DNA of 64,000 nucleotides, taken from positions 68,994 through 132,993 of the forward strand of contig NZ_JOAG01000048.1 of NCBI RefSeq assembly GCF_000725485.1. Direction: 5' to 3'. Source of the stretch: Nonomuraea candida. Its GTDB lineage: Bacteria > Actinomycetota > Actinomycetes > Streptosporangiales > Streptosporangiaceae. Below, piece by piece: positions 1 through 8,444 of the stretch (its first letter is position 1; each line of letters starts with the position of its first letter). A model generated the notes under the pieces. It was not told the origin of the DNA and did not search any database. It was given only the letters and a program-made list of their open reading frames with translations. Both the position numbers and the translations under genes were made by a program.

Positions 1-556
1 GCCGGGCGGCCAGCACCCCGCACAGGCCGACCGCGCCGTCCCCGACGACGGCGACGGTCCTGCCCGGCCCCGCCTGGGCGGCGACGGCGGCGAACCAGCC
101 GGTGCCCAGCACGTCGGAGGCGGCCAGCAGGCTCGGCACCAGGTCCGCCTCCGGCATGCCGGGGGTGGCCACCAGGGTGCCGTCGGCCAGCGGGATCCGG
201 GCGAGCTGGGACTGGGTGCCGATCGTGCCCATCAGCACCCGCCGCACGCACGCGCACTGGTAACCGGAGCGGCAGATCTCGCAGGTGTTGTCCGAAGCCC
301 AGAACGAGCCCACCACGAACTGCCCCGGCCGCACCGTGGTGACCTGGCTGCCGACCTCCTCGACCACGCCGACGTACTCGTGGCCCATCGGCGCCGGCCC
401 GCCGGGCTTGTCCGCCCCGCGGTAGGGCCACAGGTCCGAACCGCAGATGCAGGTGGCGCTCAGGCGGATGATCGCGTCCGTCGGTTCGATGATCTGCGGG
501 TCCGGACGGTCCTCGACGCGGACGTCGCCCGGAGCGTGCAGAACTGCTCCACGCAT
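1..556 (-). CDS. Zinc-dependent alcohol dehydrogenase, N-terminal part (runs off window)
   Basis: The first 185 residues of a medium-chain zinc alcohol dehydrogenase are present; the C-terminus lies beyond the left edge. The start MRGAVLHAPGDVRVED follows an AAGGAG ribosome site 8 bases upstream. Visible signatures are the catalytic zinc ligands (CICGSD and the GHEYVG box), a cysteine-rich structural-zinc-like stretch (CEICRSGYQCAC) and the beginning of the Rossmann fold (VAVVGDGAVGL). The family oxidises alcohols or reduces aldehydes with NAD(P). The gene is transcribed away from an MmyB-type regulator 265 bp upstream. Such regulators often sit next to the oxidoreductase they control, so regulation by that neighbour is likely but inferred. 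The substrate is unknown. Confidence 0.88.
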   Translation of the reverse strand, partial: MRGAVLHAPGDVRVEDRPDPQIIEPTDAIIRLSATCICGSDLWPYRGADKPGGPAPMGHEYVGVVEEVGSQVTTVRPGQFVVGSFWASDNTCEICRSGYQCACVRRVLMGTIGTQSQLARIPLADGTLVATPGMPEADLVPSLLAASDVLGTGWFAAVAAQAGPGRTVAVVGDGAVGLCGVLAAR

Positions 557-821
557 GGATGAATCTCCTTCGCTGGATGGTCGGGCGGCCGGTGGCGGGG
601 CGCGCGGCCCCGTGCCGGGGCGAGCGTGGCGTCCAGCCGATACGCCGGCCGCAGCCCCGGCGTCGCCGGCGTGCTCCGGCCTCCCGGCCGGACGTGCACC
701 GCCCCGGCCCGGGACGGCATTGCCCAGCAAACCGGGTCCATCGCCCGTGCGGGAGGGCGCGTTTATCGGGGGGACATCCTCTACCCCCATACGCCTCCGG
801 CCGCTGTTTACAGTGGGCAAG

Positions 822-1739
822 GTGGACAACCGTGATGAGATCCGCGACTTCCTCGCCAGCCGGCGCGCCAGGATCACCCCGCAGCAGGCCGGCCTGGCCC
901 CCGGCGGCCGCCGCCGGGTGCCCGGCCTGCGCCGCGAGGAGGTCGCCGTGCTGGCCGGCGTGAGCACCGACTGGTACACCCGCCTGGAGAAGGGCCACAT
1001 CACGGGCGTCTCCACCGACGTCCTGAACGCCGTCGCCCGCGCCCTGCAGCTCGACGACGCCGAACGCGCCCACCTGTTCGACCTGGCCCGCGCCGCCACG
1101 ACCGGCCCCGCCCCCCGCCGGGTCCGGAAGGTGCGGCCCGGCCTGCAGCGCATGCTGGACGCCATGACCGACGCGCCCGCGATCATCCGCAACGGCCGGA
1201 TGGACATCGTGGCCGCCAACCGCCTGGGCCGCGCCATGTACTGGCCGGTCTACCACGCGCGCATCCCCGCCCCCGGCCGCGGCCCGCGCCCGGACGCCGC
1301 CCGCTCCCAGCCGGCCAACATCGCGCGCTTCCAGTTCCTCGACCCGGCCGGCCCCGACTTCTTCCCCGACTGGGACAGCGCCGCCGACATCACCGTGGCC
1401 CTGCTGCGCACCGAAGCCGGCCGCGACCCCTACAACAAGGAGCTCACCCAGCTCATCGGGGAGCTGTCCACCCGCAGCGACGACTTCCGCGGCCGGTGGG
1501 CGCAGCACAACGTCCGCCTGCACCACACCGGCACCAAGGCCTACCACCATCCCGCCATCGGCGACCTGGTCCTCGACTACGAGTCCATGGACCTGCACGC
1601 CGACCCCGGCCTGAACCTGACCGTCTACACCGCCGCCCCCGACACCCCCTCCCACGACGCCCTGCGCCTGCTGGCGAGCTGGGCCGCCACCCTCGACCGG
1701 TCCGAGCGGCCGCACAACGCGGAGGCCCGGCACGGCTGA
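822..1739 (+). CDS. Helix-turn-helix (XRE/MmyB-type) transcriptional regulator
   Basis: 305 residues. The N-terminal XRE helix-turn-helix includes RRVPGLRREEVAVLAGVS followed by TRLEKG, the hallmark of the MmyB-like family. The C-terminal 180 residues match the PAS-like MmyB ligand-binding domain (NGRMDIVAANRLGRAMY near residue 125). I chose the GTG at 822, giving VDNRDEIRDFLASRR, the usual family N-terminus; a GTG at 813 is an alternative and the longer open frame from 447 has no homologous N-terminus. In actinomycetes these regulators usually repress a divergent dehydrogenase or reductase, here the zinc alcohol dehydrogenase at the left edge. The effector is unknown. Confidence 0.85.
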   Translation: MDNRDEIRDFLASRRARITPQQAGLAPGGRRRVPGLRREEVAVLAGVSTDWYTRLEKGHITGVSTDVLNAVARALQLDDAERAHLFDLARAATTGPAPRRVRKVRPGLQRMLDAMTDAPAIIRNGRMDIVAANRLGRAMYWPVYHARIPAPGRGPRPDAARSQPANIARFQFLDPAGPDFFPDWDSAADITVALLRTEAGRDPYNKELTQLIGELSTRSDDFRGRWAQHNVRLHHTGTKAYHHPAIGDLVLDYESMDLHADPGLNLTVYTAAPDTPSHDALRLLASWAATLDRSERPHNAEARHG

Positions 1740-1804
1740 CCGGCGCCCGGGTGGCGGCCGGTCGTCCTCCTGCCGGCCGGGCGCGGGGTCAGCCGGGCGC
1801 GGGG

Positions 1805-4800
1805 TCAGCCGGGCGTCGCCGTGAAGGTGTAGGAGCCGGGCGGGACGGCGTAGACGGCGTGGCCGCCGTCCATACGCAGGAAGCCGGCCCGCCGCGAACT
1901 GGCGGTGGGGCGGTCCTTGGCCGGGACCCGCACCTCGGCGGTGGTGTTGGGCGGGATCTCGACCGTCAGCTCGAACGTCCCCCGCGCGCGGCTCCACTCC
2001 GATCGCGCGACGCCCTGCGGGGTGTGGTAGCTGCCCTTGACGAAAGTGAGGTCGCCGACCGGCTTGGGGTGGATGACGAGGCGGCGGTAGGCGATGGAGC
2101 CGTCGGCCGGGCGGATGCCGGCCAGGCCGCTGTGGAACCACTCCTCGACCTGGGCGAGGATCATGTGGTTCTTGGAGTCGCCGCGGTTCCAGCGTTCGCC
2201 GATGGTGGTCATGCCGCCGGGGTTGGCGGGGGTGGCGGCCATGAAGTGGCCGTAGCTGGGCTGGGCGTCGCTCTGCAGCAGCTCCCACAGCACGTCGTCG
2301 CGGCCCCCGGCGGACAGCGCCCGCACGATGGGGGCCATGCCGATGGTGCCGCCGCTGAAGTGCGGGCCTTCGCCGTTCGGGTGGTAGGCCCGGACGAGCT
2401 CGACGAGGGCGTCCAGGACGGCCTGGCGTTCGCCGTCGGGGACGAGGCCGGCGTCGAGGGCGAGCGCCTGGGCCGTCTGCGTCGCGCTCGCGGCGCCGTC
2501 GGTGTAGCGGCGCAGCTCGCGGTTGTAGAAGTGGTGGTTGAAGGCGGTCTTGACGTCGGCGGCGAGGGCGCGGTAGCGGGTGGCGTCGGCGGCGTGGCCG
2601 GTCAGCTCGGCCATCATCGCGAGCTTGCTGATCATGACGTGGTAGCCCCAGGTGCCGGTGATGCGGCCGGAGGTCTGGTCGGCGGCGACCCAGTCGGCCA
2701 GGGCGGCGTCCACGATGTGCGCGTTCTCGCCGGTGCCGGCCTTCTCTCGCTGGATGTAGTCGGCGAACAGCACCATCCGGTCGTAGTGGCGGGCCATCGT
2801 CTCGGTGTCGCCGTACAGCTCGTACAGCATCGCCGGGACGAGGATGATCGCTTTGCCCCAGTTGATCTCGTCGCCGAAGCGGCCGCTGTAGCCCCAGTCG
2901 TAGACGGGCGTCTTCAGCGCGACGTTGCCGCGCATCGGGGTGTCGGCGATCGACTGGCCCTCCACGAGGTGCCGCATCGTGGTCTTCAGGTACGCGGCCA
3001 GGTCGTGGTTGCGATGGATGGCGCCCATCGGCATCGTGTAGTCGGCCGGGTAGGAGAGCTTCTCGCGGCCGGGGCAGTCGGTGAACACCGACATGATGTT
3101 GCCGGCGAAGGAGTAGCGGGCCATCGTGTGGATGCGGTTGACCCGGGCGCTGGAGGTGGTCACCTCGCCGGCGACGGGGGTGTCGGCCTGCAGCCGGACG
3201 CCCGTGATCAGATCCTTGCCCGGGGTGTGGCCGTCGGGCAGGCCGGTGACCTGGACCCATTGCATGCCGAAGTAGGTGAAGTCGGGGTGCCAGCGCTCGC
3301 CGCCGGGCAGCCCGGCGGTGGTGTAGGTGTGGAACAGGTCGCGGCCGCGGTTGCCGCCGCCGCCCATCAGGGACGCCTGGTCCACGGTGCCGTCGGCGGC
3401 CAGGGACTCGGCGGGCGACATGCGGATGACGGTTCCGGCGGGCACAGCGCCCTTGAGGCGCAGCTCGGGCCGGCCCACGATGTTCTGCCCGAGGTCGAAC
3501 ATCCAGGTGCCGGGCGCCGGGTTCGTCACCGACACCGGCCGGAAGATCTCCACCGCCTTGATCGGCTCGGCCGTGCGGGCGACGAGCCGGGTGGCGAGGT
3601 TCGGCGGGGGTGCGAGGCCGGCGGAGGTCCAGTCCATGGCTGACCCGTCGCGCCGCCTGGCGGCAGGGGACAGGTCGGCGCAGGGGGAGTCCCAGCCGGG
3701 CTGCTCGCGGCGGGCGTCGTGGTCGGAGCCGGAGTACCAGGCGTCGGTGACCAGCGGGCCCAGCGCGGTGCGCCAGCTCCGGTCGGAGACGATGACGTGC
3801 GACGAGCCGTCGCCGTAGGTGATCTCCAGGCGGGCGATCAGGCGCGGGGTCACGGCCGCGCCGGCGCTCGGGTCACTGGCGGCGATGTTGTTGCCGGAGC
3901 CGGTCACCCGCGCGCCCGCCGGGTGCGGCTTGTCCAGCGGCGGGGTGAAGGTGATGCCGGAGGCGCCGATCGCGGTGATCGTACGGGACTCGAGGTCGTC
4001 GCCGCCGTTGCCGGTGTCGATGTTGACGGTGCCGCCGACGTGGTAGCCGGTCACGTTGTCCAGGGCCACGGTGGTGGCGCCGGGGGCGGTGCCGGCGGTC
4101 AGGGCGCCGCTGCCCTTGAGCTGGCTCTGCCACCAGGAGTAGGGGGAGGTGCGGCCGACGGCCGGGTTGGTGACGCTGCGCCGCACGTACGCCGGGCCGT
4201 TGCCGAGCCGCACCCCGAGCGTGTTGGCGCCGGCGCGCAGGTGCCGGGTCAGATCGTAGGTGCGGTACTCGCTGGAGAGCTGGTAGTTGGCGTTGCCGGG
4301 GGCCAGGACCTCGTCGGTGAGCCGGCGCCCGTTCAGGGTCGCCAGGTGCAGCCCGACGCCGGACAGGTAGAGGCGGGCCCTGGCCACGCGCTCGCGCCGG
4401 CCGAGGTCGAACGCGCGGGCGAAGATCGGCATCGGCTGGGTCTCGGTGCGGCCGGCGTGCTCGATCCAGCGCGCCGCTCCCCAGTCGTCCTGCCGCAGCA
4501 GGCCCGTCTCCCAGGACGACGGCCCGCTCCAGCGTGAGGGCCGCTCGTCCGCGTCCCAGACCCGGACCTGCCAGACGGCCTGCTGCCGCGAGCCCAGGGG
4601 CCGGCCGCCGTAGCGGACGCCGGACTGCACGGCCGAGCCCACCTTGCCGGAGTCCCAGAGGAGCCGGCCGCGCCGCAGCCCGCTCTCGTCCGCGGCCACC
4701 CGGATCTGGTACGCGGTCTGCGCGTCGGCCGGGCAGGCCGCCCGTGATCCTGGTCGCAGGCAGGGATGCCCGCCGGAGGGCCGGGCCGGTGCCATCCGCC

Positions 4801-4984
4801 AGTCCAGGAGGGGAGCCGGGTTGCCGATGCCCAGGGGCTGGTCCCGCCTGCCGTCCACCCGCAGGTCGACGACCTCGACGGGGGACTGCCGGGCGGCGCT
4901 CGCGGGCGGGGCCGGGGCGAGGACGAGCGAGAACGCCAGCCCCAGCCCGGCCAGCGTGCGGAGGCGGCGATGCGGTGAGGTCAC
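1805..4984 (-). CDS. Secreted alpha-L-rhamnosidase, glycoside hydrolase family 78
   Basis: 1059 residues, exported. A GTG start at 4984 follows GGAAGGGAG and gives a classical signal peptide (positively charged TSPHRRLR, hydrophobic core, cleavage after APPASA). The domain order fits GH78: N-terminal beta-sandwiches with an inserted carbohydrate-binding-like segment (about 290-365), then the (alpha/alpha)6 barrel with TDCPGREKLSY (D636, E641) and TIGERWN (E930), the region supplying the acidic catalytic residues, and a C-terminal beta-sandwich. It removes terminal L-rhamnose from plant polysaccharides or glycosides outside the cell. A divergent LacI gene lies 399 bp away and palindromes lie between them, so rhamnoside-responsive repression is likely (inference). 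Confidence 0.92.
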   Translation of the reverse strand: MTSPHRRLRTLAGLGLAFSLVLAPAPPASAARQSPVEVVDLRVDGRRDQPLGIGNPAPLLDWRMAPARPSGGHPCLRPGSRAACPADAQTAYQIRVAADESGLRRGRLLWDSGKVGSAVQSGVRYGGRPLGSRQQAVWQVRVWDADERPSRWSGPSSWETGLLRQDDWGAARWIEHAGRTETQPMPIFARAFDLGRRERVARARLYLSGVGLHLATLNGRRLTDEVLAPGNANYQLSSEYRTYDLTRHLRAGANTLGVRLGNGPAYVRRSVTNPAVGRTSPYSWWQSQLKGSGALTAGTAPGATTVALDNVTGYHVGGTVNIDTGNGGDDLESRTITAIGASGITFTPPLDKPHPAGARVTGSGNNIAASDPSAGAAVTPRLIARLEITYGDGSSHVIVSDRSWRTALGPLVTDAWYSGSDHDARREQPGWDSPCADLSPAARRRDGSAMDWTSAGLAPPPNLATRLVARTAEPIKAVEIFRPVSVTNPAPGTWMFDLGQNIVGRPELRLKGAVPAGTVIRMSPAESLAADGTVDQASLMGGGGNRGRDLFHTYTTAGLPGGERWHPDFTYFGMQWVQVTGLPDGHTPGKDLITGVRLQADTPVAGEVTTSSARVNRIHTMARYSFAGNIMSVFTDCPGREKLSYPADYTMPMGAIHRNHDLAAYLKTTMRHLVEGQSIADTPMRGNVALKTPVYDWGYSGRFGDEINWGKAIILVPAMLYELYGDTETMARHYDRMVLFADYIQREKAGTGENAHIVDAALADWVAADQTSGRITGTWGYHVMISKLAMMAELTGHAADATRYRALAADVKTAFNHHFYNRELRRYTDGAASATQTAQALALDAGLVPDGERQAVLDALVELVRAYHPNGEGPHFSGGTIGMAPIVRALSAGGRDDVLWELLQSDAQPSYGHFMAATPANPGGMTTIGERWNRGDSKNHMILAQVEEWFHSGLAGIRPADGSIAYRRLVIHPKPVGDLTFVKGSYHTPQGVARSEWSRARGTFELTVEIPPNTTAEVRVPAKDRPTASSRRAGFLRMDGGHAVYAVPPGSYTFTATPG

Positions 4985-5062
4985 GGGGTACTCCCTTCCG
5001 GTCGCGCCATCAAGCGGGACGTTGGGATCTACAACGTAAAGGCGCCCGGATCGGACACTAAG

Positions 5063-5076
5063 TGACGGTGCCGTCA
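5063..5076. promoter_or_regulatory. Inverted repeat in the rhamnosidase leader
   Basis: TGACGGTGCCGTCA has 6-bp arms around TG and lies 78 bp upstream of the rhamnosidase GTG. The flanking octamer CAACGTAA occurs twice (near 5032 and 5075). It could be an operator or part of the promoter; the LacI product encoded next door is the obvious candidate binder, but this is inference. The 4985-5383 intergenic region (399 bp) otherwise holds only the divergent promoters. Confidence 0.4.
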
Positions 5077-5167
5077 ACGTAAGCACCTCCTGACCACTCG
5101 TCAAGGGCCCCCGCGAGCAACGATGCACGGTGCATCCGCACGTCGGAGCGCTTCACCGTGCACTTTT

Positions 5168-5183
5168 TGGGTAACGGTACCCA
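5168..5183. promoter_or_regulatory. Candidate LacI-family operator between rhamnosidase and its regulator
   Basis: TGGGTAACGGTACCCA is a near-perfect 16-nt palindrome (one mismatched pair) centred on CG, the typical architecture of LacI-family sites. It lies 200 bp upstream of the LacI gene start and 184 bp upstream of the rhamnosidase start. A second partial palindrome, ATGCACGGTGCAT, lies about 45 bp to the left. Function is inferred from symmetry and position. Confidence 0.5.
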
Positions 5184-5383
5184 CCGTGATCAGGCCCGTG
5201 ACCAGGCGCGACGCGCCGGCCGGGGAGCGCCGGTGGCGGCAGGGCCGACGACGGCGGCCGAACGGGTGCCGCCCGTGCCGTTCGCCTCTGGCGTCGTGGC
5301 GTTCGTCCACGCGCCGGAACAGCAGGGCCGGGGTCTCGGCGCCGCTCGTACAATCGGATCACGCCTCGGGGAAATGGAGTCTC

Positions 5384-6421
5384 ATGGTCGCGTCCGGTCG
5401 ACGGCGGCGCGTGACGATCGCCGACGTGGCGAGCCACGCGCAGGTCTCCGTCACGGCAGTGTCCAAGGTGATCCGCAACGCCTACGGCGTCAGCCCGGCC
5501 ATGAAGAGCAAGGTCAGGACGGCCATCGAGGAGCTCGGCTACCGGCCGCAGGCCGTGGCCCGGGGCATGCGCGGGCGCACGTTCACGATCGGGCTGGTGC
5601 TGCCGCACATCAGGAACCCGTTCTTCGCCGACATCCTCGACGGGCTGACCGCCTACCTGGAGACCACCAACTACCAGGCGTTCATGATCCAGGGCGGGGT
5701 CACCCGCAAGGTCGAGCGGCGGGCGGTCGACGCGCTGGTGGACCGGCAGGTGGACGGCATCATCATGGTCGCGCCGCTGGCCGCCAGGGCCCGCCTGGAG
5801 GAGGTGGCCAAGGAGAAGCCGCTGGTGGTGCTCGCCCGCCACGAACGCTCGCCCCACTACGACTCGGTGTACGGCGACGACGAGGCCGGCGCCGAGCTGG
5901 TCGTCAACCATCTCATCGAGCTGGGCCACCGCCGCGTCGCGCACATCACGCACCAGGACGACAGCGTCGCCCGCCCCGGCGACCTGCTGCACACCATCCG
6001 GTCGGCGACCTACGAGCGGGTCATGACCGAGCACGGTCTCGCCGCCGAGATCGCGGTCGCGACGAGCTTCTACGACGAGCAGGGCGGCTACGACGGCGCC
6101 CGCGAGCTGCTCGGCCGGACGCCGTGCCCGACGGCGATCTTCGCCGGCGCCGACCAGGCGGCGCTCGGCGCGCTCGCCGCGCTGCACGAGGCCGGGCTGG
6201 CGGTGCCGGCGGACGTGTCGGTCGCCGGCTACGACAACACCCACCTGGCCGCGCTGCCCAACATCGCGCTGACCAGCGTCGATCAGGACGGCGGCGAGAT
6301 GGGGCGGGCGGCGGGCAAGCTCCTGCTGGAACGCGTGGAGGGCCGGACGACGCCGGTGCGCTTCACCGTCACCCCGAGCCTCGTCGTCCGCTCCTCCACG
6401 GCCGCGCCACCCTCTTCATAG
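5384..6421 (+). CDS. LacI-family transcriptional regulator (probable rhamnoside regulator)
   Basis: 345 residues. The N-terminal LacI helix-turn-helix reads VTIADVASHAQVSVTAVSKVIRN, followed by the hinge helix (SPAMKSKVRTAIEELGYRPQAVARGMR) and a periplasmic-binding-protein-like sensor domain (VLPHIRNPFFADILDG to the C-terminus). ATG 5384 follows GGAG; the longer open frame upstream lacks homology. The gene is divergent from the GH78 rhamnosidase, so it most likely represses that gene and itself through sites in the shared 399-bp intergenic region, released by a rhamnose-containing sugar (inference). It might also affect the catabolic cassette that starts 200 bp downstream. Confidence 0.9.
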   Translation: MVASGRRRRVTIADVASHAQVSVTAVSKVIRNAYGVSPAMKSKVRTAIEELGYRPQAVARGMRGRTFTIGLVLPHIRNPFFADILDGLTAYLETTNYQAFMIQGGVTRKVERRAVDALVDRQVDGIIMVAPLAARARLEEVAKEKPLVVLARHERSPHYDSVYGDDEAGAELVVNHLIELGHRRVAHITHQDDSVARPGDLLHTIRSATYERVMTEHGLAAEIAVATSFYDEQGGYDGARELLGRTPCPTAIFAGADQAALGALAALHEAGLAVPADVSVAGYDNTHLAALPNIALTSVDQDGGEMGRAAGKLLLERVEGRTTPVRFTVTPSLVVRSSTAAPPSS

Positions 6422-6622
6422 CGCCCCGGCCTCGGACTCCTCTCCCGCCCTGAAGCGGGCACCGTCCTCGCCGCGCCCGCCGCCCCGGCGAGCGCGGGCC
6501 CGCTCGCGCTCGCCGCCGGCCGATGTCCGAAATCTGCAAGCGGGCAGGTCTTCCACGGGAAAGACGGCACCGGCCCCTCCGGGATTCACTTCCGGAAACA
6601 CGTCACGAAAGGGGTCGTTCAC

Positions 6623-7156
6623 ATGCCCGACACGCCCACCGGAGAGTTCTGGAAGGACCTCAGGCCGATCGAGAACTCCTTCCGCCCCGACGCCCTGCCC
6701 GAGGTCTACCTGTCGCAGGTGGCCACCGACGACGACCGCTACTACGTGCCGTTCACCGAGACCGTCGGCTCCCGGCCGCTGTGGATCAACGTCAAGGACA
6801 ACAGCTGGGCCGACATCCTGCGCGCCAAGGAGGCCGGGCTGGTCAACCGGCACTACCACCCGCACGAGGTGTTCGCGTACACGATCTCCGGCAAGTGGGG
6901 CTATCTGGAGCGGCCCTGGACGGCGACCGCGGGCGACTTCGTCTACGAGGCGCCCGGCGAGGGGCACACGCTGGTCGCCTACGACAGCGGCGAGCCGATG
7001 AAGACGTTCTTCATCGTCAAGGGCCCGCTCATCTGGCTGGACGAGAACGGCGAGCCCGACGGCTTCTTCGACGTCCACGACTACATCAAGATGTGCCGCG
7101 AGCACTACGAGAAGGCCGGGATCGGCGCCGACTACGTCAACTCCCTGTTCCGCTGA
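6623..7156 (+). CDS. 2,4'-dihydroxyacetophenone dioxygenase-type cupin protein
   Basis: 177 residues, one cupin fold. The metal-binding motif NRHYHPHEVFAYTISGKWGY supplies H77, H79 and/or H81 and E82, and PGEGHT supplies H115. This arrangement and length match the 2,4'-dihydroxyacetophenone dioxygenase family, in which a mononuclear iron site cleaves a C-C bond next to a ketone to give two carboxylic acids. The start follows GAAAGGGG. It is first in an apparent operon with an MFS transporter (37 bp gap) and a zinc dehydrogenase, suggesting uptake and oxidative breakdown of an aromatic or acyloin-like ketone. The exact substrate is unknown. Confidence 0.8.
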   Translation: MPDTPTGEFWKDLRPIENSFRPDALPEVYLSQVATDDDRYYVPFTETVGSRPLWINVKDNSWADILRAKEAGLVNRHYHPHEVFAYTISGKWGYLERPWTATAGDFVYEAPGEGHTLVAYDSGEPMKTFFIVKGPLIWLDENGEPDGFFDVHDYIKMCREHYEKAGIGADYVNSLFR

Positions 7157-7193
7157 GCCGCGGCGCGCACCCCCCTTCCGAAGTGAGACCGTC

Positions 7194-8444
7194 ATGACCG
7201 ACACCCCCACCGCCGCGCCCGACTCCCGCGCGGCCGACCGGTACGAGCTGCGCCTGCTCGTCATCCTCTTCCTGTCCTTCGGGTTCGTCTTCTTCGACCG
7301 CCAGGCGCTGGCGTTCCTGGCGCCGTACATGGACAGGGACTTCGGCCTGTCCAACGCCGAGCTGGGCACCCTGTCCGGCGTGCTCGCGCTCACCTGGGCG
7401 CTGGCCGGCATGTTCGCCGGCCGCCTGTCGGACGCGCTCGGCCGCCGCAAGCCGATCCTCGTCGTGGCCGTGGTGCTGTTCTCGCTCTTCTCCGCCTCGT
7501 CCGGGCTGATGAGCGGCTTCGCCGGGCTGCTCGTGGCGCGGGCGCTGATGGGCACGGCCGAGGGCGCGGTGCTGCCGATGGCGCAGTCGCTCATGGTCGA
7601 GGCGTCCAGGGAGAGCCGCCGGGGCCTCAACATGGGCCTGCTGCAGGGCTCGTCGGCGGGCCTGCTCGGCGGCATCCTGGCGCCGCTGGTCGTGGTGTGG
7701 ATCGCCGAGACGTACGACTGGCGCGTCGCGTTCTATGTCACGATCGTCCCCGGGCTGATCCTGGCCGCGCTCATCTGGAGGTTCGTGCGCGAGCGTGCGC
7801 CCCGAGCCCCCCAGGTGCGGGAGGAGGAGCCGGCGGTCAAGGTGCCGCTGGGCGAGGTGCTGCGGCTGCGCAACATCGTCGTCTGCATGCTCATCGCCTG
7901 CTGCTACCTGACCTGGTTCGTCACCATCATCACCTTCACCCCGACGTACCTGACCGAGGTCAAGGGCTTCGGCCCCGGCACGATGAGCGGGGTCATGACC
8001 TGCCTGGGGGTGGCGTGGGTGTTGTGGGGGTTCGCGACCCCGGCCCTCTCCGACCGGATCGGGCGTAAGCCGGCGCTGATCGGGTTCACGGCGCTGGCGG
8101 TCTGCTGCCCGCTCGCCGTCGTGTACGTCGACAGCCCCGTGCTGCTGGGCGCGCTGATGGTGGTCACCTACACCGGGCTGGGCTGCTTCACGCTGTTCAT
8201 GGCCACGATCCCGGCCGAGACCGTGCCGCGGGCGGCGCTGGCCACGGCGCTCGGCGTGATCATGGGCGTCGGCGAGCTGGCCGGCGGGTTCCTCGGGCCG
8301 ATGGTCGCGGGCTGGGCGTCCGACCGGTGGGGGTTGCAGGCCGCGATGTTCATCGCCGCCGGCGGCGCGCTGGCCGTGGTGGCGCTCTGCTTCGCGCTGA
8401 AGGAGACGGCTCCGGCCGTGCTGCGCCGCCGGGCGGCCGCATGA
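7194..8444 (+). CDS. MFS transporter (ACS / aromatic acid symporter-like)
   Basis: 416 residues with about 12 hydrophobic segments. The family loop motifs are visible: GRLSDALGRRKP between segments 2 and 3 and SDRIGRKP between segments 8 and 9. The N-terminus contains FGFVFFDRQALAFLAPYM, typical of the anion:cation symporter group that imports organic or aromatic acids by proton symport. It lies between the cupin dioxygenase and the zinc dehydrogenase; its last four bases (ATGA) overlap the dehydrogenase start, so the two are translationally coupled. Import of the cassette's substrate is the simplest role (inference). Confidence 0.88.
   Translation: MTDTPTAAPDSRAADRYELRLLVILFLSFGFVFFDRQALAFLAPYMDRDFGLSNAELGTLSGVLALTWALAGMFAGRLSDALGRRKPILVVAVVLFSLFSASSGLMSGFAGLLVARALMGTAEGAVLPMAQSLMVEASRESRRGLNMGLLQGSSAGLLGGILAPLVVVWIAETYDWRVAFYVTIVPGLILAALIWRFVRERAPRAPQVREEEPAVKVPLGEVLRLRNIVVCMLIACCYLTWFVTIITFTPTYLTEVKGFGPGTMSGVMTCLGVAWVLWGFATPALSDRIGRKPALIGFTALAVCCPLAVVYVDSPVLLGALMVVTYTGLGCFTLFMATIPAETVPRAALATALGVIMGVGELAGGFLGPMVAGWASDRWGLQAAMFIAAGGALAVVALCFALKETAPAVLRRRAAA

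Noticed and set aside
764..791. TATCGGGGG / CCCCCATA inverted repeat before the MmyB gene
   Set aside because: Interrupted arms and G/C runs make it likely by chance in this composition.
447..821. Longer N-terminus for the MmyB regulator frame
   Set aside because: The extra 125 residues are Pro/Arg/Ala-rich, lack homology style and run through the divergent promoter; the family starts near GTG 822.
1496..3643. 715-codon plus-strand open frame
   Set aside because: It is antisense to the GH78 gene with Gly/Arg/Val-rich composition typical of GC-rich shadow frames.
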